Source: Sthenelais limicola (Eukaryota > Annelida > Polychaeta > Phyllodocida > Sigalionidae). Taken from it: DNA of 64,000 bases. A program made the position numbers and the translations under genes. This document shows, piece by piece, positions 30,315-41,000 of the stretch. The notes below the pieces were generated by a model. It had not been told where the DNA came from, made no database searches, and saw nothing but the letters and a program-made list of their open reading frames with translations. Every line of letters starts with the position of its first letter. Position 1 is the first letter of the stretch. Location of the stretch: contig OW804099.1 in NCBI GenBank assembly GCA_942159475.1, forward strand, positions 10,307,954-10,371,953, written 5' to 3'.

Positions 30315-30409
30315 TACACTCTATGCCCGACCTGTAGGCAGTAAACATCAAAGCCCTCTAGTGTTAACTCTATGGCAGGCCGCTGTCTACAGGACGAGTA
30401 TAGAGTGTA
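30315..30409. mobile_element. Palindromic MITE inside the PSMA5 3' UTR
   Basis: TACACTCTATGCCCGACCTG with TAGGCAG is imperfectly inverted as CTGTCTACAGGACGAG with TATAGAGTGTA. A second copy of the same family lies at 32683-32768. The element starts 19 bp after the PSMA5 stop codon and precedes the poly(A) signal, so it would be transcribed as a hairpin in the mRNA. Confidence 0.75.
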
Positions 30410-30498
30410 CTATTTACTCTACTACTACTACACATGTACCACAGGTGGACATTCCACAACTAGAGATTTTTGTATCAATCTTTGTAATTAATTGAGAA

Positions 30499-30504
30499 AT
30501 TAAA
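30499..30504 (+). terminator. PSMA5 polyadenylation signal
   Basis: ATTAAA, the commonest variant signal, about 200 bp after the PSMA5 stop. No AATAAA occurs closer to the stop. Confidence 0.6.
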
Positions 30505-31420
30505 ACTGGTGAAATATTAGATAATATGGAATGCCACGTCCGTGCGTTTATTATGTTATTATTGGACTGAGTCCAGTTCACACGTGCTTAAACTTATGGA
30601 GGAGAAGTTTTGGAATAAAAAGATTGTGTACACAACATGGCCTTAGTCTTGTTTACTGCAGCACACTTTTCTTTTTTTTTATTGTATTAAAGGCCAATTA
30701 CATAATATTTATCCGAACATTTGAAAAAACGTAGTGTATCACTCAGTGATGTCTTCGTACGTTGCCTTGGGGACCAAACTTTCCACCAGTTTTCAGTCAA
30801 ATTATTTAGAATATTTTGGTAAAATTGTCCGAAATCCACACTTTTCAGGTGTATCAAATACTACATGATCGACCATGCAAAACTATAGTCAGCTACTTTT
30901 TAAAAATGGTCGATTTGGAATGGTCTCTGTGATAGAAGAGTGTTTTATTAAGATCTATGAGTCACTTCATCTTTTAAAAAAAAAAGATCTATTAGTCGCT
31001 TCATATTCACTAGTGTTTGACAGGTGTCAATTATGCCAATTTAACTCCCTGGAAATCTAATTGTTAGTTTTGAAATATCTTTTTGTTTGAATAGTGTTAA
31101 TTTTATTCCGCCCTTTCAGTCCTTGTAACTTAATATTATAAAGCGCCAACCTTTCAGAGAACTTGGCATGTTCATTTAATTTTCATTTCGTTTCTAGACT
31201 CTTGCGACCGTTTGTAAAACAGTTGGGTTTCTATGGGATTTCGTCTAACTCGCTAATCCTAGATCTCCACACTTGGGCTTTATTTCTGTTTTTTATCTTA
31301 GCATAGTTTCACTGTATTCAAAGTAGTTTTGTACTTCTTCATCCATAGAATAGCTATTGACACGGAGATCTGTGTACTTCTGAGCTTTTATTACTTTCAA
31401 AACTTTTATTGATAATGTTC

Positions 31421-31451
<31 letters not shown>

Positions 31452-32682
31452 AATTTTATTCAGTAAATAAAACTTTTACAGAATTGGACGAATACATCTA
31501 CGGATAGATCTTCCAGAAAAGCCCAAATAATGTTTGAGTGCGCGCTTGGAACAGCTATTGCTAGCGTGAGTAGTTGTAGGCTACAGTATGAGCAGCAAGT
31601 CCAGCAATATCTCTCTACTGAAACACGGGAAATAATGAAGGACTGTGGGATTCAAATCTGAGGTGATTAATAAATTTAAATTAAATAATGTAGTTAGAGT
31701 AGACGCGAGGTAGATTATTATATCAAGACTTGAGGCTCAGTGTAGCGGTAAAGGTTCCAGTGTAGGTGGCGCCACTGCCATAGACTCCCATCCAGAAAGT
31801 ATCCGTCCTAGATTGATGCAGGATATTATTTTATTTTCTGTTTTTGTTCTTATAGTTGTTTTTCTCATTTTCAATGAAACTGCCTCCATATATGGTGTAT
31901 AGATTGTTGGACGGTTACTGGAGACCAAGTAAACTGTGACTCATCTAAATATGGTTTCAGACGTGTGTTGTGTGGACTTTCTACACCTCATTGATTGTAC
32001 GCGATCCAAGAGTTACAGTGTTACATCCCTGTCCAAGCCATCAGCAGTTGGACTGGTGCAGGCGATGAAGTTGCTTTAAAAACGTCTTTATCTCCTTTAT
32101 TACAGACATGATACCTTATAGCAGCGTGGAGTATGTACTCAGAGATAGTATGAGCATGTTTGCCTCATAGGGCTTGACCTAGTCTACTCAACACTCATGT
32201 GTCAAAGACACACTTTTCTTCCACATGAGGACAATATGTGCATACCATGCCCTTGTGCAGTTCTATCATCTTATTGCATCAGCTTGATTTAATGTAAGAC
32301 TTATTCGATTACTTGCCGATTCTTTATCCTGACTAAAATTTCTACCATCAAACGACCTCTACCGCCATCTTAGAATATGAGGATTTGGTTGGACTGCCTT
32401 TAATGATGTGAAGGTGTTGATGTCAGCGTTCTTGTTCTTATTCTAAAAAGTTCTATCCTCTGTGATGAAATATTTACACCCCCCCCCCCCCCCCAGTAAG
32501 TAGAGACAGCATTAGTCTTTGGATGAACAGTTTAATAATGTACATTTCTTACAGACGCACCATGCTACATGTATATATATACAGTACAGTGGTACATTCA
32601 CACACCTGTACACAATCTCACCTGCACACATACAGGTATGCACTATTTACACCTGTCGCTGAAGGCTGGTATAATGGTAAAG
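30505..32682. other. Intergenic stretch without recognisable genes
   Basis: AT-rich sequence. It contains a (TA)n/(GA)n microsatellite at about 31425-31450, ATTTTATTCAGTAAATAAAA-type simple sequence after it, and a C-run at about 32470-32493. The small open frames here have no flanking splice sites or recognisable composition. Confidence 0.6.
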
Positions 32683-32768
32683 TACACTCTATACGCGTCC
32701 TGTAGGCAGTAAACATCAACGGTTAACCCTATGGAAAGCCGCTGCCTACAAGACGCATATAGAGTGTA
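32683..32768. mobile_element. Palindromic MITE, second copy of the PSMA5 3' UTR family
   Basis: TACACTCTATACGCGTCCTG with TAGGCAG is inverted as CTGCCTACAAGACGCATATA with GAGTGTA. Same family as 30315-30409, with better preserved arms. Confidence 0.75.
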
Positions 32769-33136
32769 GTGGGGGTACGTTGACACACCTGCACACGTAC
32801 AGGTATAATGGGAACTACAGTAGTCGTCATGCATCACCTGAGTGCTTCCACTGGTTTATATTGTAAGCCTGATGTACTACTGTGTACCCCATACTCTACA
32901 ACTTATTGTACACAGTAGACAATAATAAATCAAAACTTGTTCTTTTAACTCATAGATACTTTATGGCGAAATAAATTCAAAAACAAAGGTTTATATATGA
33001 ATATATTTCCTTTACTTATATAATAAATAATACATGGATGATGACTTGTGGTGTGTTCCACTATTGGTATATTCTAGTCTAGCTTGGACTACATTAGGCT
33101 GGCACCGTCATACACCGTGGTGCAGCAGGCTACAAT

Positions 33137-33672
33137 ACAGGGTCGCCGCGCTTCTCAACTCAACCAAGGCCTTTCCAGGCCCATTTTAGTGATTTTCAAG
33201 GCCATTATCAATGATTTTTTTATAACCTAACTTGTTGTTCATAGACCAATTATGTATTTAACAAATTTTATAATCAAGTTTTATATCAATAACTGTTTTT
33301 CAACTTTTAGTTTGTCATTTACTGTAAGGTGTGAGAGGGTGAATCAGGGGAAAGTGTACAGTAAGAAACAAAGAGTATATTCGAGAATTTCAAGGCCATT
33401 TAAAAGATTCCAACACAATTCAAGGCCCATAAAATGATTTCCAGGCCATAAGACCAAAATGCCCATTTATCAGGCTTTTCCCGGCCTTGAATTCATTTCC
33501 AAATTCAAGGCTTTTCCCGGCCTTGAATTCATTTCCAAATTCAAGGCTTTTCCAGGGCTTGAATTCATTTCCAAATACAAGGCTTTTCAGGCCTTAGAAT
33601 TCATTTCCAAATTCAAGGCTTTCCTGGCCTTGAATTCATTTCCAAATACAAGGTTTCCTGGCCCGCGGAGAT
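33137..33672. mobile_element. Dispersed element with CAGGGTC ends and internal AAGGC repeats
   Basis: The left end CAGGGTCGCCGCG corresponds to the inverse of the right end CGCGGAGATCCTC. The interior repeats TTCAAGGCCTTGAATTCATTTCC-like motifs, expanded into five or six copies of about 36 bp at 33470-33660. Related partial copies lie at about 35465-35632 (right end CGCGGAGACCCTG) and 37734-37878 (left end CAGGGTCTCC). CAGGG termini suggest a hAT-type MITE; this is an inference. Confidence 0.6.
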
Positions 33673-33858
33673 CCTCAAATACTTCTCCTAATGTCCAAGC
33701 ACCACAAACATGTCTGAGTTGAACCAACAACACATGACATAATAATAATTAAAAACAGTAGATTTAACACTTTTGATTTCTAACTTGAATATATTCAACC
33801 TTTGTAAGAAAACAAATTTTAAGTCTCCACTTCACATGTGTGATAACTGTAACTGTTA

Positions 33859-33901
33859 TCACACTAGTATGATATGGCACTGTCATATCATACTAGTGTG
33901 A
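33859..33901. repeat. Perfect hairpin, 18-bp arms
   Basis: TCACACTAGTATGATATG and its exact inverse, separated by GCACTGT. A related TCACACTAGTGTGATATGG occurs at about 35682, so this is probably the end structure of a dispersed element. No gene is visible in 33673-34980. Confidence 0.75.
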
Positions 33902-34984
33902 TTTGACACATATAACTGTTGAACAAATCTGGTCTGAGGAGAGGTGAGGGTCAGATGAACTATGCTGGACAACTGAGGTCAACGTTTCTACCAGCAGCGT
34001 ATCTCCTGGCTCACATTTAATTCAAGGCCATTGTAATTTACATCATATCATGACCTGGTTTATATCTTGGTAAAAATGACAAATTATTACTATTTACAAT
34101 TGTGTAGATTATGTAGCCTGTCCATGATACGCCTACATACTGTTGGTACTGTAAAGATGTAAATAGAAGTAATAATAACAATATTGACCATGACCCAAAT
34201 AACAATGTATGATACATATATTTATTGTACCTAACATGGAGGACATAGCCCCCACACTAGCCAAGGCCTGACCAACACTGTAGATGAGGTTATTGCGGTC
34301 AATGTCATGTAAATTTCACATTGAAGAACTACCGCTGACTGAGTTTTTGTACCATTTTCCATTTAAAAATGGTGGAATTGAAAGAAAAATGGGAATAAAA
34401 CTCATTACAAATCATAATCTAAACAGTCAACGGTTTCATTGTTTCCTGGCTTTTAACCGTGTTTTTATTAGTCTGCAAAACTCTGAAGCTTAATTACATA
34501 AAACTCTCCCAGTCTTATTTCCTAACTTTACTAAAAGAATAAGAGCCCTCGCTGCATAACACCCTGACATGGTGCATACATATATAACAGGGCTGCAGGT
34601 GCCCAGCATATATTTCCCTAATATATGTTTTATAATATATAAATTATACATACACCCAACATTTCCTAGACTTGCACAGCGCAGGGAGGCTGTGTTTCAG
34701 CCACACGTCCCCGTGAAGTGTTATATAATCATGTTGACTGGTACTGTTTCAGTCTCACGGCACACGTCCCCGTGTAGTTATGGAGTATAACAATGTCCAC
34801 TGATAAGTCCACCATACGTACATCTGCAGGTTTATCTAACTATTCATCTTTATATTCACACAATCTCATCCACTAGTTACAGAATAAGGCTGATAAGGAA
34901 TGGGTAGATAATAAAATATATGAGAAATAAATCATCTTGCATGCATAAAATCAAAAATGCAAAACCAATATGAAGAGCGGGAAG

Positions 34985-35345
34985 CAAGCGTAGGAACCCA
35001 CCATATAACCTGACCAATCACTATATAATGTACTGTAGGAACCCACCATACAACCTGACCAATCATTATATAATGTACTGTAGGAACTATTGCAGGGTCT
35101 GTGTACTGTAGGAACCCACCATATAACCTGACCAATCACTATGTAATGTACTGTAGGAACTATTGCAGGCTGTTCCTGTCCAATATTGCAGGCTGTTCCT
35201 GTCCAATATTGCAGGCCGTTCCTGTCCAATATTGCAGGCTTTCCCTGTCCAATATTCCAGGCTGTTCCTGTCCAATATTGCAGGCTGTTCCTGTCCAATA
35301 TTCCAGGCTTTCCCTGTCCAATATTCCAGGCTGTCGCTGTCCATA
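34985..35345. repeat. Two adjacent minisatellites (about 60-70 bp and 23 bp units)
   Basis: From 34985 to about 35160 the block GGAACCCACCATATAACCTG then ACCAATCACTATATAATG recurs three times. It passes directly into about eight 23-bp units reading ATTGCAGGCTGTTCCTGTCC plus AAT (35162-35345). Open frames on both strands here are repeat artefacts. Confidence 0.85.
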
Positions 35346-35464
35346 GAAGCAATATGAGTAATAACATAATCAATGAGAGAATGTAGTATTGAGCCATATT
35401 CCAGGTAAAGTACAAGCAGTGCACTAGACAACATGTTCCCACTCCTCCACCAGTGCCAGACTAT

Positions 35465-35632
35465 TTGCTATTGTTTTCTTCAAATTTTAAGCTCATTTAG
35501 ACAAATTTCAAGGTCATTTGATGAGTTTCAAGGCCATAAAATCATGTTTAAAACAATTCCAGGTCTGGCATATGTTTGATCAAATTCAAGGCTTTACGCT
35601 ACTTTCCCCCGCGGAGACCCTGACATGAATAT
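35465..35632. mobile_element. Partial copy of the CAGGG/AAGGC dispersed element
   Basis: Contains TTCAAGGTCATTTGATGAG and TTTCAAGGCCATAAAATC and ends in CCCCCGCGGAGACCCTG, matching the right end of the element at 33137-33672. The left end is not clear. A (TA)n palindrome-rich tract follows at about 35813-35895. Confidence 0.5.
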
Positions 35633-36578
35633 GTGGGGAGCGTGTGGTATGACGTATATATGTCCACCCAAAAAACTGTATCACACTAGTGTGATATGGT
35701 GGAACTAGTTATAACCAGTCTATATCTGCATTTACTCATGTCCTTCATAACATTTGGTATTTCCAGGTAATAAATAATAATCATAAATAATCTGCCAGCT
35801 TCTGTGCAGGCAAGTATATATATATATCATATATATCTCCCTGTTCTGTAGGTTTGCAGGCTGGTTTATATATATATATATTATATATATCCCTGCCTGT
35901 TGTGTATAGAAGGCTTGTCCCACACTGCAGGCTGTATACACACACAGGGTCACGCTGCCCGCGTATCACTGTCTCTCACACACTTGAACACAAGGTTTAT
36001 TTTCTACATATTTGTCCAGTAGAAAATGTTTTTCAGGATTTCACTTCAGAGCTGATGTCACCATCCAATGAAATTGCTTGAAAGTAGGTCAAACCTTCTC
36101 ACGATCCAATGAGAAAACTTGACACTAGAGGTGACGTGGTACAACATGTGGATCATGATATCGACTGACTATTGGCTGAATGTTGAGCATATGAGGGACC
36201 AACATGTCCATACGGGGGACCAACAGGTCCATATGAGAGCTACACCATGCACCTCCCATATCAAGGATGAAATAAATTACCACAACTGCCGGCCGCAGCG
36301 CACCATGACCTGAAAACAGTCGACCCGCTAGCCTAACACTTGATCATGAGGTTAGATAAATAATGATGGATGAATGGCTGGATGATAGGGCGGCAGCGGT
36401 GCATGGATGGAGTGTTGTTGCTGGGGGCAAACACTGCACCAAGCAACACTCAGTCTGGCCTGGAGGTGAGGGCTTGCACCTAGAGCTCTTCCTGCTGGTG
36501 GCGGCCCCTGCCTGTGGCGGCCCCTGCCTGCTGTGCCTCAACTACTGGCTGGATCCAGTGTGTTAGTGTGTGCTAGTC

Positions 36579-38089
36579 TCAGGAGGGGGCACCATTGGCT
36601 GGGGCTGGAGTGGGTGAGGTATCTGTGCTGCTGCTCTGTCTGCTATCACTGCTGGGCTCACTGTTGGAGGGTTTCTGTGTGGAGGAGGAGAGCGTGATGT
36701 CTGGTGAGGCCTCCCGGCTGCCTCCCCCCGTACTCCTCTCCTCCCCCACACTTGGCACACCGCTGCCAAACTTACGCAGGCGCGTGGGGCTGACTACTTT
36801 AGGAGCAGAGAAGACGTCGCGCCTCAGGTGTGGAGCTGTCACTAGGAGCGACGTGCTGGTTGCTAGGGACGTGACGTCATGGAGTGGTGAAGGACTGCGG
36901 TGTCTATTCATGGAGGGAGAGCCTGGTGGGTGGAGGGTAGAGGAGCCGGGTGGGTGGAGGGTAGTGAGCACAGGCTTGGGGCTGGGTACCTGAGGCTTCC
37001 CCCCGCCCCCGCCGCGCCCATAGTCTAGATCCTTGGGTGGACTACTCGACGGTAGTGGTGGAGGTACATCCTCCTCCTCCTCCTCCTGGTGGTGACCAGC
37101 CTCTATGGACACACTGGACGACTGGACATCACTGTAAGAGTGAATGAATAACATTATAAACACTGTAAACAAACTATACAACTGTACTGTTAACATGTGG
37201 CTAACCAAGCTATGAGAATGGATACTAGAAGCCCTAGTTCACTAAGCTGATTCTGATGCAATTTTGCGCCACAGGACACTTTTCCACTGAATTTGGTGAG
37301 AATTGCATGAAAATCAGCTTAGTGGACAAGGCCCTTTTGACATGAAGAATATAATAGTGCTTTATGGTTTAGTTGAAAGTTTAATCTATCACCCTGAAGT
37401 TGGTTGCCTTCTTACTCTGTATCCTTACTTCACAAAGACTGAAAGTTATTGATATTTCAGGAAGACTTAGAGAGCTGTTGCTTGGTTACCTGACATGGTT
37501 ACTGTTGTTACCGGGCTCTAGGGAGAGCTGGCTGACAACAGGAAGTGATGTCGGTGGTGCGACGCCTCGCTGCTCTCGTCGTTCCGTGCGCATCTTGATG
37601 TCCAACTCATTACTGCCGTGAAAACTTGCCAGGTAGCGCTCTTTTTCTGGAGGAATGCCAAGAAAGAAACAAAACAATCACTTTTCTACACCAGATAGGA
37701 ACATAATATCACTCAGATTGTTCTCATTACAGGGTCTCCACACTTTTACATCAAAGAAATACCAGGCCAGGAGAAAGTGTAGAGTAAGAAACAGAATCTT
37801 CAAAAGTTTCAAGGCCATTCAATAGATCCCAACAGGATTCAAGGCACATATAATGATTTTCCAGGTTTTCTTGTTATCAATAGACCTTACCTTGGCCAGA
37901 GAGTGGACAGCCTGAGACCACAGCTCTCTGCATGAGGACATACAGGGCAGTATTGGCCACCTTCTGCTGCCCGCCGGGCGTGGTGGAGTCTGTGCCGGCC
38001 CCCTTGATGACCGCCTCACTGACCGCAGGAGCAATCACATGGTTCCACAGCATGCTCAGCCACTTGTGGATCCCCTTAGCCTTGTTCAC
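36579..38089 (-). CDS. CTTNBP2: CTTNBP2 C-terminal exons
   Basis: Exon 37891-38089 starts VNKAKGIHKWLSMLWNHVI and contains a variable segment (TDSTTPGGQQK). Exon 37490-37646 reads EKERYLASFHGSNELDIKMR onward. The last exon 36579-37131 is low-complexity: poly-Glu, poly-Pro, a glycine run, two TLHPPGS repeats and many serines, ending PAPANGAPS and stop. GC content rises sharply in the last exon. Intron 37132-37489 holds a MITE at about 37228-37335. Intron 37647-37890 holds a copy of the CAGGG element. No poly(A) signal was located with confidence below 36579. Confidence 0.88.
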
Positions 38090-41000
38090 CTGAAACATAC
38101 AATGTAGAAGTCTTACACTTGTTCACTGAATGTAACATACAGGTCTTACACTTGTTCACTGAATGTAACGTACAGGTCTTACACTTGTTCACTGAATGTA
38201 ACGTACAAGTCTTACACTTGTTCACTGAATGTAACGTACAAGTCTTACACTTGCTCACTGAATGTAACATACAGGTCTTACACTTGTTCACTGAATGTAA
38301 CGTACAGGTCTTACACTTGTTCACTGAATGTAACGTACAAGTCTTACACTTGCTCACTGAATGTAACGTACAGGTCTTACACTTGTTCACTGAATGTAAC
38401 ATACAGGTCTTACACTTGTTCACTGAATGTAACGTACAGGTCTTACACTTGTTCACACTTGTTCACTGAATGTAACGTACAAGTCTTACACTTGCTCACT
38501 GAATGTAACATACAGGTCTTACACTTGTTCACTGAATGTAACGTACAGGTCTTACACTTGTTCACTGAATGTAACGTACAGGTCTTACACTTGTTCCCTG
38601 AATGTAACGTACAAGTCTTACACTTGTTCACTGAATGTAACGTACAAGTCTTACACTTGCTCACTGAATGTAACGTACAAGTCTTACACTTGTTCACTGA
38701 ATGTAACGTACAAGTCTTACACTTGTTCACTGAATGTAACATACAGGTCTTACACTTGTTCACTGAATGTAACGTACAGGTCTTACACTTGTTCACTGAA
38801 TGTAACGTACAAGTCTTACACTTGCTCACTGAATGTAACGTACAGGTCTTACACTTGTTCACTGAATGTAACGTACAAGTCTTACACTTGTTCACTGAAT
38901 GTAATGTACAAGTCTTACACTTGTTCACTGAATGTAACGTACGAGTCTTACACTTGTTCACTGAATGTAACGTACAAGTCTTACACTTGCTCACTGAATG
39001 TAACGTACAAGTCTTACACTTGTTCACTGAATGTAACGTACAAGTCTTACACTTGTTCACTGAATGTAACGTACGAGTCTTACACTTGTTCACTGAATGT
39101 AACGTACAAGTCTTACACTTGTTCACTGAATGTAACGTACGAGTCTTACACTTGTTCACTGAATGTAATGTACGAGTCTTACACTTGTTCACTGAATGTA
39201 ATGTATGAGTCTTACACTTGTTCACTGAATGTAATGTACAAGTCTTACACTTGTTCACTGAATGTAACGTACGAGTCTTACACTTGTTCACTGAATGTAA
39301 TGTACGAGTCTTACACTTGTTCACTGAATGTAATGTATGAGTCTTACACTTGTTCACTGAATGTAATGTACAAGTCTTACACTTGTTCACTGAATGTAAT
39401 GTACAAGTCTTACACTTGCCTACTGAATGTAATGTACAAGTCTTACACTTGCCTACTGAATGTAATGTACAAGTCTTACACTTGCCTACTGAATGTAATG
39501 TACAAGTCTTACACTTGTTCACTGAATGTAATGTACAAGTCTTACACTTGTTCACTGAATGTAATGTACAAGTCTTACACTTGTTCACTGAATGTAACGT
39601 ACAAGTCTTACACTTGTTCACTGAATGTAATGTACAAGTCTTACACTTGCCTACTGAATGTAATGTACAAGTCTTACACTTGTTCACTGAATGTAATGTA
39701 CGAGTCTTACACTTGTTCACTGAATGTAATGTACAAGTCTTACACTTGTTCACTGAATGTAACGTACAGGTCTTACACTTGTTCACTGAATGTAACATAC
39801 AGGTCTTACACTTGTTCACTGAATGTAACGTACAGGTCTTACACTTGTTCACTGAATGTAATGTACAAGTCTTACACTTGTTCACTGAATGTAATGTACA
39901 AGTCTTACACTTGTTCACTGAATGTAACGTACAAGTCTTACACTTGTTCACTGAATGTAATGTACAAGTCTTACACTTGCCTACTGAATGTAATGTACAA
40001 GTCTTACACTTGTTCACTGAATGTAATGTACGAGTCTTACACTTGCCTACTGAATGTAATGTACAAGTCTTACACTTGCCTACTGAATGTAATGTACAAG
40101 TCTTACACTTGTTCACTGAATGTAATGTACGAGTCTTACACTTGTTCACTGAATGTAATGTATGAGTCTTACACTTGTTCACTGAACGTAACGTACAGGT
40201 CTTACACTTGTTCACTGAATGTAACATACAGGTCTTACACTTGTTCACTGAATGTAATGTACAAGTCTTACACTTGTTCACTGAATGTAATGTATGAGTC
40301 TTACACTTGTTCACTGAATGTAACGTACAAGTCTTACACTTGTTCACTGAATGTAATGTATGAGTCTTACACTTGTTCACTGAATGTAATGTACGAGTCT
40401 TACACTTGTTCACTGAATGTAATGTATGAGTCTTACACTTGTTCACTGAATGTAATGTACAGGTCTTACACTTGTTCACTGAATGTAACGTACAGGTCTT
40501 ACACTTGTTCACTGAATGTAACGTACAAGTCTTACACTTGTTCACTGAATGTAACGTACAAGTCTTACACTTGTTCACTGAATGTAACGTACAGGTCTTA
40601 CACTTGTTCACTGAATGTAACGTACAGGTCTTACACTTGTTCACTGAATGTAACGTACAGGTCTTACACTTGTTCACTGAATGTAACGTACAGGTCTTAC
40701 ACTTGTTCACTGAATGTAACGTACAGGTCTTACACTTGTTCACTGAATGTAACGTACAAGTCTTACACTTGTTCACTGAATGTAACGTACGAGTCTTACA
40801 CTTGCCTACTAAATGTAGGGGATATATATAGGCCCGGCAGACAAATAATGGTTGAGATCATGAATAACTAATATATCCATTTGTTTAAGAGCCATCTAGA
40901 AGCCAGCAATCATATTGTGTAAACCCGGTGCATAATAAAGGTACCTCTATGGGGCAGGCGAGGAAGTGTGAAGGTCCAAAGGTCAGATCAGCGAGGCCCA

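Noticed and set aside
36595..36993. Plus-strand open frame of 132 codons
   Set aside because: Antisense shadow of the GC-rich last CTTNBP2 exon; likewise 43070-43714 and 46572-47033 are antisense to CTTNBP2 exons.
38443..40776. Minus-strand open frame of 777 codons (and a plus-strand frame of 655 codons at 38904-40871)
   Set aside because: Pure 33-bp repeat without stops; both strands and several frames are open, and the array lies inside a CTTNBP2 intron.
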